A DNA stretch of 64,000 bases. Origin: Tabrizicola flagellatus (GTDB lineage: Bacteria > Pseudomonadota > Alphaproteobacteria > Rhodobacterales > Rhodobacteraceae). The position numbers and the translations under genes are program-made. How positions within the stretch are numbered: position 1 is the first letter of the stretch; each line of letters opens with the position of its first letter. The stretch is from NCBI RefSeq assembly GCF_008271465.1, contig NZ_VMDU01000012.1:24011-88010 (forward strand), written 5' to 3'. Shown piece after piece: positions 15,788-26,338 of the stretch. The notes under the pieces are model-generated. The model was not told the DNA's origin, did no database searches, and saw nothing but the letters and a program-made list of their open reading frames with translations.

Positions 15788-17359
15788 TCAGATGTTGCCG
15801 GCGCTCATCTCGCGGGCGATGTGGTCGGCCTGGCGGATCGCCAGGGCGACGATGGTCAGCGTCGGGTTTTCCGCCGCGCCGGTGGTGAACTGCGAGCCGT
15901 CCGACACGAAGAGGTTCGCGATGTCATGGGTCTGGCCCCACTTGTTCACCACGCCGTCCTTGGCCTTTTCCGACATCCGGTTGGTGCCGAGGTTGTGGGT
16001 GGATGGATAGGGCGGCGTCGGGAAGGCGCGGGTGGCCCCCACCGCCTCGTAGATCGCCATGCCCTGCTTGTAGGCGTGGTTGCGCATCGCGATGTCGTTC
16101 GGATGGTCGTCGAAGTTGACGTTGGCGACCGGCAGCCCGTACTGGTCCTTCACGTCCGACAGCGTGACGCCGTTCGTCAGCTGCGGCATGTCCTCGCCCA
16201 CGATCCACATGCCGGCCATGTTCTCGTAATGGTCAAGCGCCGTGGTGAAGCCGCGGCCCCAGCCGCCGGGGTTGAGGAAGGCGGCCATGAACGGGAGACC
16301 CAGCGACAGCGTCTCGAGTTCATAGCCCCCGACAAAGCCGCGCGACGGGTCGTGCCGCGCCTCGTCCTGGACGATCCCCGCCATGGTCGTGCCGCGCCAC
16401 ATGCGCACCGGCTTGTCGAAGATCGCATAGACCGACCCCGTGGTGTGGCGCATGTAGTTCTTGCCGACCATGCCGGACGAATTCGCCAGCCCGTCCGGGA
16501 ACATGCTGGAGGCCGAGTTCAGCAGGAGCCGCGGGCTTTCGAACGAGTTGCCGGCGACGCAGACGATCCGCGCCTTCTGCATCTGCAGGTTGCCGTCCTT
16601 GTCGAAATACTCGACTCCGGTGACCTTCCCCGCCTCGTTGTGCAGGATGCGCGCGACATGGCTGCGCTCGCGCACTTCCAGGTTGCCCGTCGCCTCGCCC
16701 TCGGGGATGTCGGTATAGGCGGCCGACCACTTGGCCCCCCATTTGCAGCCCTGAAAGCAGAAGCCCGTCTGCTGGCAGGAGATCCGGTTGCCCGTCGCGT
16801 CCGAGGACTGGATCGCCATGCGGCCGGTGTGGACCTCCTTGTAGCCCAGGGCCTTCGCGCCCTTCTCGAAGACCAGGTAGTTGTTGTTCCCCGGCAGGCC
16901 CGGACGGTTGCCGGTGCGCGTCACGCCCAGCTTGTCCTCGGCCTTCTCGTACCAGGGCGCCATCTCGGCCGCGTCGATCGGCCAGTCCAGCAGGTTCGCC
17001 CCCTCGACCGCGCCATAGGTGGTCAGCGCCTTCCACTCGTGCTCCTGGAACCGGATCGAGGCGCCCGCCCAATGCGTCGTGGTGCCGCCCACGGCCTTCA
17101 CGATCCAGGCCGGCAGCGTCGCGAAGTCCTTGTGGACGCGCCAGGAGCCGCTGGTCGTCCGGGCGTCGAGCCAGGCCAGCTGGCCGAACGACTCCCATTC
17201 GTCGTTGATGTAGTCCTCGGGCAGATAGCGCCCGCCGGCCTCCAGCGCGACGACCTTGACGCCCTTCTGCGCCAGTTCGTTGGCCAGCACCCCGCCGCCC
17301 GCGCCGGTGCCGATGATGACGACCACCGAATCGTCGTTCAGGTCGAATTTCGCAACCAT
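15788..17359 (-). CDS. GMC-family FAD oxidoreductase (dehydrogenase large subunit)
   Basis: This encodes 523 residues. The N-terminal FAD-binding motif GTGAGGGVLANELAQKG (about residues 17-33) is followed by the ALEAGG strand, and the C-terminus keeps the GMC signature with the His of STHNLGTNRM and NPTLTIVALAIRQAD. The middle contains a cysteine pair (CQQTGFCFQGCKWG, about 195-208) found in membrane-associated gluconate, fructose and glucose dehydrogenases, where it helps electron transfer. It lies 15 bases downstream of a Tat-exported subunit-3 gene, which fits a periplasmic sugar or polyol dehydrogenase exported by hitch-hiking. No cytochrome c subunit is adjacent. Confidence 0.88.
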   Translation of the reverse strand: MVAKFDLNDDSVVVIIGTGAGGGVLANELAQKGVKVVALEAGGRYLPEDYINDEWESFGQLAWLDARTTSGSWRVHKDFATLPAWIVKAVGGTTTHWAGASIRFQEHEWKALTTYGAVEGANLLDWPIDAAEMAPWYEKAEDKLGVTRTGNRPGLPGNNNYLVFEKGAKALGYKEVHTGRMAIQSSDATGNRISCQQTGFCFQGCKWGAKWSAAYTDIPEGEATGNLEVRERSHVARILHNEAGKVTGVEYFDKDGNLQMQKARIVCVAGNSFESPRLLLNSASSMFPDGLANSSGMVGKNYMRHTTGSVYAIFDKPVRMWRGTTMAGIVQDEARHDPSRGFVGGYELETLSLGLPFMAAFLNPGGWGRGFTTALDHYENMAGMWIVGEDMPQLTNGVTLSDVKDQYGLPVANVNFDDHPNDIAMRNHAYKQGMAIYEAVGATRAFPTPPYPSTHNLGTNRMSEKAKDGVVNKWGQTHDIANLFVSDGSQFTTGAAENPTLTIVALAIRQADHIAREMSAGNI

Positions 17360-17374
17360 CTCAGCGGCCCTCCC

Positions 17375-17896
17375 TTACAGCCAGTCGATGTCGTTGAAGC
17401 CGCGCTCGATGTAGCCACCCTGGGAGAAGCTTTCCCCCTGGTAACCGAAGATCGGCCAGACCTCTTTCTGGTTGTAGAGCCCGGTCACCAGCCCGGCCCG
17501 GATCGTCTGGAAGAAGGGCGTGGTCTCGATGGACTGGAGAAGCTTCACGCGGTCCTCCTCCCAGCCCGCCGCGACATAGCTGTCGAAGCCGGCGGCCTTG
17601 GCGGCGGCATCCAGCGCCGCTACGCCCTCGGCCACGAAGTCCTTCTGCTCGGCGCTGTCATAGCCCTTGACGGCCACCGCGTAGAAACGGTCCGCCACCT
17701 GGTCATGCGGGTAGATGTCGCGCGCCATCTGCAGAAGCGTGGCCATCTGCTCGGGCGTGATCGTCGTCACCTCGACCGCCCAGGCGGCGTCGGGCGCGGC
17801 GATGAAGCCGGTCCCCACCACCGCAATCGTGCCGGCGGACAGGCCGCGAGACAGGAGCTGACGCCGGGTCAGCCCCCGAAGGTCATGTTTTGTCAT
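17375..17896 (-). CDS. Gluconate 2-dehydrogenase subunit 3 family protein (Tat-exported)
   Basis: This encodes 173 residues from the ATG at 17894-17896, behind GGGAGGAAACC. A twin-arginine signal is clear: TRRQLLSRGLSAGTIAVVG, with probable cleavage after AAWA (about residue 38). The rest matches the small subunit of GMC-type dehydrogenases (MARDIYPHDQVADRFYAVAVKGYD, ending YIERGFNDIDWL). It probably serves as chaperone and export partner for the dehydrogenase encoded immediately downstream. It is followed by GMC and preceded by gloA in an apparent three-gene operon. Confidence 0.85.
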   Translation of the reverse strand: MTKHDLRGLTRRQLLSRGLSAGTIAVVGTGFIAAPDAAWAVEVTTITPEQMATLLQMARDIYPHDQVADRFYAVAVKGYDSAEQKDFVAEGVAALDAAAKAAGFDSYVAAGWEEDRVKLLQSIETTPFFQTIRAGLVTGLYNQKEVWPIFGYQGESFSQGGYIERGFNDIDWL

Positions 17897-17945
17897 GGTT
17901 TCCTCCCTGTTGTCTGGCCGGGCACTGGCCGCCTCCCCTCCTCCT

Positions 17946-18341
17946 CTAGAGGAAGCGGCCGCCCCGCTGGATGACCTCGATCTGGTAGCCATCGGGGTCA
18001 GCGATGAAGAAGAACTTGGCGACCGGCGTGTCGCCATTGCGGAAGTCGACGACCTTGCGGGGGGCAAGCCCGGCGGCGGTCAGGCGGGCGTGCTCGGCCT
18101 CGACATCCGGCACGCTGACCGCGAGATGGCCGTAGCCGTCGCCCAGATTGTAGGCCTCGGTGCGGCCCTTGTTGACCGTCAGTTCCAGCTCGAAGCTCTG
18201 GTCGGCGTTCGACAGGTAGATCAGCGTGAAGCCGTCGAAATCCAGCCGGTCCGCGACCTTCAGCCCGAAGGCCGTGTCGTAGAACGCGACCGAGCGCGCC
18301 TCGTCCAGCACGCGCACCATCGAATGAATCAGCTTGGCCAT
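17946..18341 (-). CDS. gloA: Lactoylglutathione lyase (glyoxalase I), VOC family
   Basis: This encodes 131 residues, the standard size. Two vicinal-oxygen-chelate halves are present with the metal ligands of glyoxalase I: His near the start (MAKLIHSMVRV), Glu in SFELELTVN, His in YGHLAVSV and Glu in YQIEVIQRGG. It converts the hemithioacetal of methylglyoxal and glutathione to S-lactoylglutathione in the cytoplasm. The ATG follows GGGGGACCTG. First gene of the run with the subunit-3 and GMC genes, which suggests that detoxification of reactive carbonyls accompanies oxidation of a sugar-like substrate. Confidence 0.9.
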   Translation of the reverse strand: MAKLIHSMVRVLDEARSVAFYDTAFGLKVADRLDFDGFTLIYLSNADQSFELELTVNKGRTEAYNLGDGYGHLAVSVPDVEAEHARLTAAGLAPRKVVDFRNGDTPVAKFFFIADPDGYQIEVIQRGGRFL

Positions 18342-18399
18342 CAGGTCCCCCGGCAGTTCCGTCTATCTGGTAAGATTAACGGACCAATTTCGGGGGCGG

Positions 18400-18417
18400 G
18401 TAGTACGGGAATACTAC
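18400..18417. promoter_or_regulatory. Operator-like inverted repeat upstream of gloA
   Basis: GTAGTA (18400-18405), a 6-base spacer and TACTAC (18412-18417) form a perfect dyad in the 87-base gap upstream of the gloA operon. The gap is AT-rich compared with its surroundings. The dyad would suit a dimeric regulator; none is identified. Confidence 0.45.
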
Positions 18418-18428
18418 AGGCGGTTTTT

Positions 18429-18722
18429 CTACTCGGCCGCGAACCGGTCTTGCGGGACCTGATCCAGTTCGCCCAGGTGGATCATGCAGGCGCAGCGCAG
18501 CAGAGAGGTGAAGTTCGTCGCTTCGCCATGCTGCTCCAGCACCTCGGAATGCAGCTTGGACAGGAAGGCGGGTGTCGAGCAGCCGTCCTTTGCCGCCATC
18601 TGGTCGACGATCCCCCAGAAGGCGCGTTCCAGCCGGATGCTGGTGGATTGCCCGTTAAGCCGCAGGCGGCGAGTGACATATTCATAGCGGGCCGGGTCCT
18701 GCCCGGCGAACATCTGACACAT
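18429..18722 (-). CDS. Ribbon-helix-helix domain protein
   Basis: This encodes 97 residues starting MCQMFAGQDPARYEYVTRRL behind GGGAGGGG. RLRLNGQSTSIRLERAFWGIVDQMAAKDGCSTPAFLSKL has the strand-helix-helix layout of the RHH_4 family (short proteins common in alphaproteobacteria), where the SIRLE strand would contact DNA or protein. Members are often described as putative transcriptional regulators. It lies between tuf and gloA on the same strand, directly upstream of the GTAGTA-N6-TACTAC dyad, so it is a candidate regulator of the gloA operon, though that is only positional inference. Confidence 0.75.
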   Translation of the reverse strand: MCQMFAGQDPARYEYVTRRLRLNGQSTSIRLERAFWGIVDQMAAKDGCSTPAFLSKLHSEVLEQHGEATNFTSLLRCACMIHLGELDQVPQDRFAAE

Positions 18723-18801
18723 CGCTGGCCCCTCCCATGTGGTCAGAGGGTCAGTGTGGGACGTGTCGCGCGAATCGTCAAATCAAGCTTGCGGCCCAAG
18801 G

Positions 18802-18828
18802 AAAAAGGGCCGCCCCGAAGGACGGCCC
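18802..18828 (-). terminator. Rho-independent terminator downstream of tuf
   Basis: The stem GGGCCG (18807-18812) / CGGCCC (18823-18828) is followed on the minus strand by TTTTTCC. Just before it, still downstream of tuf, is a perfect 18-base palindrome (GGTGCGCT and AGCGCACC arms, 18841-18858) that may form a second stem. Confidence 0.75.
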
Positions 18829-18869
18829 TGTCCAGAGGACGGTGCGCTGTAGCGCACCCTACGCTGTCA

Positions 18870-20045
18870 TCAGGCGATGATCTTCGACACCACGCCGGCG
18901 CCGACGGTGCGGCCGCCTTCGCGGATGGCGAAGCGCAGCTTCTCTTCCATCGCGATCGGGGCGATCAGCTCGACCTCGAACTTCAGGTTGTCGCCCGGCA
19001 TCACCATCTCGGTGCCTTCCGGCAGCTTCACCGTGCCCGTCACGTCGGTCGTGCGGAAGTAGAACTGCGGACGGTAGTTCGCGAAGAACGGCGTGTGGCG
19101 GCCGCCTTCCTCCTTGGTCAGGATGTAGGCCTCGGCCTCGAACTTGGTGTGCGGCTTGACCGAGCCGGGCTTGCACAGCACCTGGCCGCGCTCAACCCCG
19201 TCACGGTCGATCCCGCGCAGGAGCGCGCCGATGTTGTCGCCCGCCTCGCCGCGATCCAGCAGCTTGCGGAACATCTCGACGCCGGTGCAGACCGACTTCT
19301 TGGTGTCGCGGATGCCCACGATTTCCACTTCGTCGCCGACGTTGATCACGCCGCGCTCCACCCGGCCGGTCACCACGGTGCCGCGGCCCGAGATCGAGAA
19401 CACGTCCTCGATCGGCATCAGGAAGGGCTGGTCAACCGCACGCGCCGGGGTCGGGATGTACTCGTCCACCGCCTTCATCAGCGCGCGGATCGACTGCTCG
19501 CCGATCTCGGGGCTCTCGCCGATCATCGCCTGGTGGGCCGAGCCCTTGATGATCGGGATCTCGTCGCCCGGATATTCGTAGGACGACAGAAGCTCGCGCA
19601 CTTCCATCTCCACCAGCTCCAGGAGTTCCTCGTCGTCCACGAGGTCCACCTTGTTCATGTAGACGACCATGTAGGGGATGCCTACCTGGCGGCCGAGCAG
19701 GATGTGCTCGCGCGTCTGCGGCATCGGGCCGTCCGAGGCGGCCACGACCAGGATCGCGCCGTCCATCTGCGCCGCACCCGTGATCATGTTCTTCACATAG
19801 TCGGCGTGGCCGGGGCAGTCCACGTGCGCGTAGTGACGCTTCTCCGTCTCGTATTCCACATGCGCGGTCGAGATCGTGATCCCGCGCGCCCGCTCTTCCG
19901 GCGCGCCGTCGATCTGGTCATAGGCCTTGAATTCGCCGAAATACTTCGTGATCGCCGCCGTCAGCGTCGTCTTGCCATGGTCAACGTGACCGATGGTCCC
20001 GATGTTCACGTGCGGTTTCGTCCGTTCAAACTTTGCCTTCGCCAT
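18870..20045 (-). CDS. tuf: Elongation factor Tu
   Basis: This encodes 391 residues, full length. The G domain has GHVDHGKTT (about 18-26), the switch region [27 protein letters not shown] and NKVD. Domains 2 and 3 follow with the family-typical sequence to AGVVSKIIA at the C-terminus. EF-Tu delivers aminoacyl-tRNA to the ribosome as a GTP complex. The gene has its own promoter and terminator. It is separated from tRNA-Trp/secE by about 5 kb of accessory genes, whereas in many relatives tuf lies directly before that tRNA. Many proteobacteria carry a second tuf, which would lie outside this window. Confidence 0.98.
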   Translation of the reverse strand: MAKAKFERTKPHVNIGTIGHVDHGKTTLTAAITKYFGEFKAYDQIDGAPEERARGITISTAHVEYETEKRHYAHVDCPGHADYVKNMITGAAQMDGAILVVAASDGPMPQTREHILLGRQVGIPYMVVYMNKVDLVDDEELLELVEMEVRELLSSYEYPGDEIPIIKGSAHQAMIGESPEIGEQSIRALMKAVDEYIPTPARAVDQPFLMPIEDVFSISGRGTVVTGRVERGVINVGDEVEIVGIRDTKKSVCTGVEMFRKLLDRGEAGDNIGALLRGIDRDGVERGQVLCKPGSVKPHTKFEAEAYILTKEEGGRHTPFFANYRPQFYFRTTDVTGTVKLPEGTEMVMPGDNLKFEVELIAPIAMEEKLRFAIREGGRTVGAGVVSKIIA

Positions 20046-20104
20046 CGCGCTTTCCGCCCTTGTCCAGATCAGGCCCGCGGCGGGCCCAAGATTACACGCG
20101 CGGC

Positions 20105-20133
20105 GACTTAGCCCGCGTGCGCAGGAAATTCAA
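20105..20133 (-). promoter_or_regulatory. Sigma-70-type promoter for tuf
   Basis: TTGAAT (opposite 20128-20133), a 17-base spacer and TAAGTC (opposite 20105-20110) read towards tuf, giving a leader of about 50 bases. It lies in the 166-base divergent gap between tuf and the P450 gene. Confidence 0.5.
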
Positions 20134-20211
20134 GCCTGATCGGCCGGGGCCGCCGGGTGCGGCAGCGGCACGCTTTGCCACCGCCCCGGCCTGCCCTATC
20201 TTCACGGCATC

Positions 20212-21570
20212 ATGCTCGACACGCCCGCCTCCCTGCCCGCCCGTGTGGCGCTTCACACCGAACCCATGGGGGTCTGGGCGAGCTTCCGCGCAGCCCAGCG
20301 CAACGTGCTGGAACTGATCCCCGAGATCGCGACCCGGGTGCCGATCCTGTCGGGCCGGACCGGCAAGCGCTGGCACATGCTCATGGACCCGGAGGGGCTG
20401 AAGCGGGTGCTGCGCGACCGCGTCGAGGACTATCCGAAATCGGTCGTCACGAAGCTGATCCTGGAGCCCGCGATCGGCGACAGCCTGTTCGTCGCGGAAG
20501 GCGCGCAATGGATGTGGCAGCGCCGGACGGCCGCGCCGGTTTTTTCCCACCGCAACGTCACGGCGCTGGGTCCGGTGATGACCGCGGCGGCGGAAAGGTC
20601 GGTCGCGCGGCTGGAACGCGCCGTGGGCCGGGCGGCGGACCTCTTCGACGAGATGGTGACGGCAACCTTCGAGGTGATCGCGGATGTCACCTTCTCGGAC
20701 GGCTCGGGCTTCGACCGGGGCGCGGTCCATGCCGCCATCGAGCAATACATCGCCGAGACCGCGAAGGTCTCGCTTCTCGACATCCTCGGCGCGCCGCCCT
20801 GGGTGCCCCGGCCGAACCGCCTGTTTACCGGCAGCGCGATGCGCGACACCAAGCGCCTGGCCGACCGGGCGATCGAGGCGCGGAAGGCCGAGGGCGGGAA
20901 GACGCCGCCGGACCTCCTCGACCTGTTGATGGCCGGGTCCGACCCCGAAAGCGGGCGGCAGATGACCACGTCGGAACTGCGCGACAACCTCCTGACCTTC
21001 ATCGTCGCGGGGCACGAGACGACGGCGCTGACCCTGGCCTGGGCGCTCTATCTCTGTGCCTTCGACCAGGACGTGCAGACCGCCGCCCGGGCCGAGGCGC
21101 AGGCGGCCCTGGGCGACCGGGCGGCGACGGTGGCCGACCTCGCGTCCCTGCCCCTGACCCGCCGGATCGTGGACGAGGCCTTGCGGATGTATCCCCCCGC
21201 CGCCTTCCTGTCTCGCACCGCGATGGCCGCCGACACCCTCTGCGGCCGCGAGGTCCGCCCCGGCGACACGGTGATCCTGCCGATCTACGCGCTGCACCGG
21301 CACCGGCTGCTTTGGGAGGACCCCGACGCCTTCCGCCCCGACCGTTTCGCCGACCCCAAGGCCGTGCCGCGCTTTCAATACCTGCCCTTCGGCGACGGCC
21401 CCCGCATCTGCATCGGCGCGTCGTTCGCGCTGCAAGAGGCGGTGATCGTGCTGGCGACACTCCTCGCCCGCTTCCGTTTCTCCCCCATCCCGGGGAAGGA
21501 GCCGAAGCCGGTGATGATCCTGACCCTGCGGCCGCAGGGCGGGGTCTGGCTGAAGCTGGAGCGGGCCTGA
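20212..21570 (+). CDS. Cytochrome P450
   Basis: This encodes 452 residues. All class hallmarks are present: the I-helix oxygen-activation motif AGHETT (about 266-271), the K-helix E-x-x-R (EALR, about 321-324), and the haem-binding loop FGDGPRICIG (393-402) with the axial Cys at about 400. There is no membrane anchor, so it is a soluble bacterial P450 needing an external ferredoxin or flavodoxin system, none of which is encoded nearby. The ribosome-binding site is weak. The overall character (LFTGSAMRDTKRLADRAIEARK, PPAAFLSRTA) resembles the CYP102/CYP4-like fatty acid hydroxylase side of the superfamily more than camphor-type enzymes; the substrate is unknown. It is divergent from tuf. Confidence 0.9.
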   Translation: MLDTPASLPARVALHTEPMGVWASFRAAQRNVLELIPEIATRVPILSGRTGKRWHMLMDPEGLKRVLRDRVEDYPKSVVTKLILEPAIGDSLFVAEGAQWMWQRRTAAPVFSHRNVTALGPVMTAAAERSVARLERAVGRAADLFDEMVTATFEVIADVTFSDGSGFDRGAVHAAIEQYIAETAKVSLLDILGAPPWVPRPNRLFTGSAMRDTKRLADRAIEARKAEGGKTPPDLLDLLMAGSDPESGRQMTTSELRDNLLTFIVAGHETTALTLAWALYLCAFDQDVQTAARAEAQAALGDRAATVADLASLPLTRRIVDEALRMYPPAAFLSRTAMAADTLCGREVRPGDTVILPIYALHRHRLLWEDPDAFRPDRFADPKAVPRFQYLPFGDGPRICIGASFALQEAVIVLATLLARFRFSPIPGKEPKPVMILTLRPQGGVWLKLERA

Positions 21571-21635
21571 AGCGCAAGTTCCCTGCGTGCGGTTGCCCTG
21601 CCATCTGCGGTCTGGCCCGACTGGACCATATTTCC

Positions 21636-21685
21636 GATTGTTTCAATCAACATTATTGACTCCACGAGACATGCGGCGCTATTTC
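21636..21685 (+). promoter_or_regulatory. Promoter with inverted repeat, candidate iron-responsive site
   Basis: An AT-rich patch in GC-rich DNA. GATTG-TTT-CAATC (21636-21648) is a perfect inverted repeat. Immediately downstream are TTGACT (21656-21661), an 18-base spacer and TATTTC (21680-21685), ideally placed for transcription of the secreted-protein/PiuC pair. The dyad sits just upstream of the -35, a usual position for a regulator. Iron control (RirA or Iron-Rhodo-box type) is inferred from the PiuC gene only. Confidence 0.5.
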
Positions 21686-21719
21686 CGACTTTATCAGTCA
21701 TCTTTTCAGGAGTCTCTTC

Positions 21720-22568
21720 ATGACCTTCCCTCCCTCGATGCCTCGCCCGACCCGGCCCCGGCCCGTCGCGCCACGGCTCTGGACGGGCATCGCCGCCGGC
21801 AGCGCCATCGCCCTTGCGACGGCTCCGGCTCTTGCACAGGGGCTTGTCGCACCGCCGGCGACGCCGGAGAAGGCAGCGCCCGGCATGGTCTGGCTGGCCC
21901 AGGCCGAAGGCGGAGAAGGGGGCGAGGCCGGTGCGATCGCCGGGGCCGACGCGAACGTGGCCTATCTGGCGCAGCTGGCGATCGTGGAAGGCCACCTGGT
22001 CGCGGCCCTGGACCTCTACCGCAAGGGCATGGTGGACGAGGCGGTCGGCCTGTCCTGGCATCCCGAGGCCGAGATGATGGAGGAGGTTCGCGCCAATCTC
22101 GCCGCGCGGGGCGTGCCGGATGTAACCCCGGCGATGGCGGCCTTCTCGGCTGCGATGGAAGCGAAGGCTCCGCTCGCCGAGGTCGAAACCGCCCTGGCGG
22201 CGGTCCAGACCGCATTCGCGACAGCGGCGGCCGCCGGACCCGACGACTTGCGCGCTCGGGCCGATGCGCTTGCGCTGCTGGTCCGCGCCGCCGCGCATGA
22301 GTATGACGAAAGCATCGAGAACACGAGGGTCACGGATCCCTACGCCTATCACGAAGCCGCAGCCTTCGTTATGGTCGCTCGCCGGCAGGCCGAAGCCCTG
22401 GCGACTGATCCGGCTGCTGCGGCGCAGGCGAGCAAGGCTCTGGCCGCCCTGCAGGACGCAGGCGAAGCCTTCGGCGACCTGTCCGCCCCGACGCTCGAGG
22501 CCCGGGATCCGGCAATCCTGCTCGCCGTAGCCGCCAGGGTGGAACTGGCCCTTTCCTCGGTGCGATAG
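21720..22568 (+). CDS. Secreted helical protein of unknown function, partner of PiuC-like gene
   Basis: This encodes 282 residues, with AGGAG before the ATG. The long basic N-terminus (MTFPPSMPRPTRPRPVAPRL) leads into a hydrophobic segment WTGIAAGSAIALATAPALAQ with an ALA-Q cleavage site (about residue 40), so the protein should be periplasmic. The mature part is nearly all alpha-helical and alanine-rich, with several His/Glu pairs (LAIVEGHLVAALDLY, LSWHPEAEMMEEV, RAAAHEYDESIEN, DPYAYHEAAAFVM). That spacing resembles helical-bundle metal-binding periplasmic proteins of the EfeO/imelysin kind, but I cannot assign it to a family. It ends 3 bases before the PiuC gene, so the two are cotranscribed. 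Confidence 0.75.
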   Translation: MTFPPSMPRPTRPRPVAPRLWTGIAAGSAIALATAPALAQGLVAPPATPEKAAPGMVWLAQAEGGEGGEAGAIAGADANVAYLAQLAIVEGHLVAALDLYRKGMVDEAVGLSWHPEAEMMEEVRANLAARGVPDVTPAMAAFSAAMEAKAPLAEVETALAAVQTAFATAAAAGPDDLRARADALALLVRAAAHEYDESIENTRVTDPYAYHEAAAFVMVARRQAEALATDPAAAAQASKALAALQDAGEAFGDLSAPTLEARDPAILLAVAARVELALSSVR

Positions 22569-22571
22569 GCC

Positions 22572-23231
22572 ATGATGCTGGTGATCCAGGGGCTGATCCC
22601 GCCGGCCGAGGCGGCAGTCCTGCGCGAGGCGGCGCGCGAGCTTGACTTTGCCGACGGAAAGGCCACGGCCGGCCGCTTTGCGCGCGAGGTCAAGGCCAAT
22701 GATCAGGCCGCCCCCTCGCCCGAGCGGGAGGCGATCTTTGCCCGGGTCGAGCGGGCCCTGCGGGAGAACGGCCTGTTCCGCTCGGCGGCCCGGCCGCGCG
22801 CGATCAGTCCGCTGATCCTGTCGCGCTACCGCGAGGGCCAGACCTACGGGCTGCACGTCGATGATGCGGTGATGGGGGGGCTGCGGACCGACCTTTCCTT
22901 CACGTTGTTCCTGTGCGATCCGGCAAGCTACGTCGGCGGCGCCCTCGTCATCGAGGACACGCTGGAGACGCGCGCGATCCGGCCAGGGGCCGGCGATCTG
23001 ATCCTCTATCCCTCGACCACGCTGCATCGGGTCGAGCCGGTGACGCGGGGCGAACGTTTGGCGGTGGTGGGCTGGGTGCAAAGCCAGATCCGCCGGGCTG
23101 ACCAGCGCGAGATCCTGTTCGACCTGGATCAGGCGGTCGAGGCCGCCCATGCCCGGGAGGGCAAGAGCGGGCAGTTCGACCGGCTGGCCAAGACCCGGGC
23201 CAATCTCATCCGGATGTGGGCAGAGACCTGA
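22572..23231 (+). CDS. piuC: PiuC-like Fe(II)/2-oxoglutarate-dependent dioxygenase (PKHD-type hydroxylase)
   Basis: This encodes 219 residues, close to the usual 225 of the family. The iron facial triad is visible: His95-x-Asp97 in LHVDDAVMG and His152 in TLHRVEP, with a 2-oxoglutarate-binding Arg in the following RGERLAVVGW. The N-terminal LIPPAEAAVLREAA and the C-terminal QREILFDLDQAV helix match YbiX/PiuC proteins, which are often iron-limitation-induced partners of TonB siderophore receptors. No receptor is present here; the partner is instead the secreted protein upstream. It converges with parC with a 3-base gap. Confidence 0.88.
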   Translation: MMLVIQGLIPPAEAAVLREAARELDFADGKATAGRFAREVKANDQAAPSPEREAIFARVERALRENGLFRSAARPRAISPLILSRYREGQTYGLHVDDAVMGGLRTDLSFTLFLCDPASYVGGALVIEDTLETRAIRPGAGDLILYPSTTLHRVEPVTRGERLAVVGWVQSQIRRADQREILFDLDQAVEAAHAREGKSGQFDRLAKTRANLIRMWAET

Positions 23232-23234
23232 GCC

Positions 23235-25550
<2,316 letters not shown>

Positions 25551-25691
25551 GGATGTTGTGTAGGCAAAAGCGGCTCTCTGGTCCAGATGAACAATGCGGC
25601 GAAGGGGGACCGTCGCGGCTGTCGTGCATTTTTCCTCCACGCGAACGTTAGGTCTGTGCTATGAGACGGCCACGAACCGAACGGATTCCAG

Positions 25692-26312
25692 ATGCTGCGC
25701 CTGACGTTGATATTGTGTGCGGGGCTCTATGCGGCCCTGATGATTGCCGGTGAAGACAGGGGCCAGCTGCGGCCCGGGCTTGCCGCTGCGGCGGCACGGA
25801 TGGCCGCTGCCGATGGGGTCAGCGGGTCCGAATCGGGGCCATCAGCCTCGCCGGCAGAGACTCTGACCGTGGTGTCAGCCGAGCCGGTCGCAAAGACAGA
25901 GCCGCAGGCATCTGCCGCACCCGTGGTGGCCCGCGCCGAACCCAGGCCCGCTGCCCCCGCCCCCTATGTGGAACCGGCCCGCGAAGTCGTGACCCGGCTG
26001 GAAGAACCCATCTTTTCGCTGGCCTCGCTCGGCAACGAGGCCGTCCCCGCGGCGGCCGACGCGCAACCGGCAGCCGAAGCCGCGCCCGAAGTCGCCGACG
26101 GCGGCATGGGCACGATCTGGTATGTCGTGGCCAATTCCGTGAACGTCCGCGCCGAACCCTCCACCGAGGCCGACATCCTCGGCCGGCTCGGTTCCGGCGA
26201 GGCCGCGCTTCTGGTGCAGCAGGTCGATGCCGACTGGGCGCGCATCGTGATCCAGGGCGACGGGGTGGAAGGCTACGTCGCCATGCGCTACCTCAGCCCC
26301 GAGGCTCCGTAA
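25692..26312 (+). CDS. SH3-domain periplasmic protein
   Basis: This encodes 206 residues. An N-terminal hydrophobic segment (MLRLTLILCAGLYAALMIAG) acts as a signal or anchor. A low-complexity Ala/Pro/Glu linker spans about residues 30-135, and a bacterial SH3_3 domain ends the protein (YVVANSVNVRAEPSTEADILGRLGSGEAALL...DGVEGYVAMRYLSPEAP, about 143-204). Such proteins generally sit in the periplasm and bind peptidoglycan or protein ligands. It is divergent from parC and 26 bases upstream of an SDR gene on the same strand. Confidence 0.85.
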   Translation: MLRLTLILCAGLYAALMIAGEDRGQLRPGLAAAAARMAAADGVSGSESGPSASPAETLTVVSAEPVAKTEPQASAAPVVARAEPRPAAPAPYVEPAREVVTRLEEPIFSLASLGNEAVPAAADAQPAAEAAPEVADGGMGTIWYVVANSVNVRAEPSTEADILGRLGSGEAALLVQQVDADWARIVIQGDGVEGYVAMRYLSPEAP

Positions 26313-26338
26313 CGGGGCCAGCCCCCGCAGGAGTCCCG

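Noticed and set aside
15785..17974. Plus-strand frame of about 730 codons
   Set aside because: Shadow of the GMC oxidoreductase gene on the other strand.
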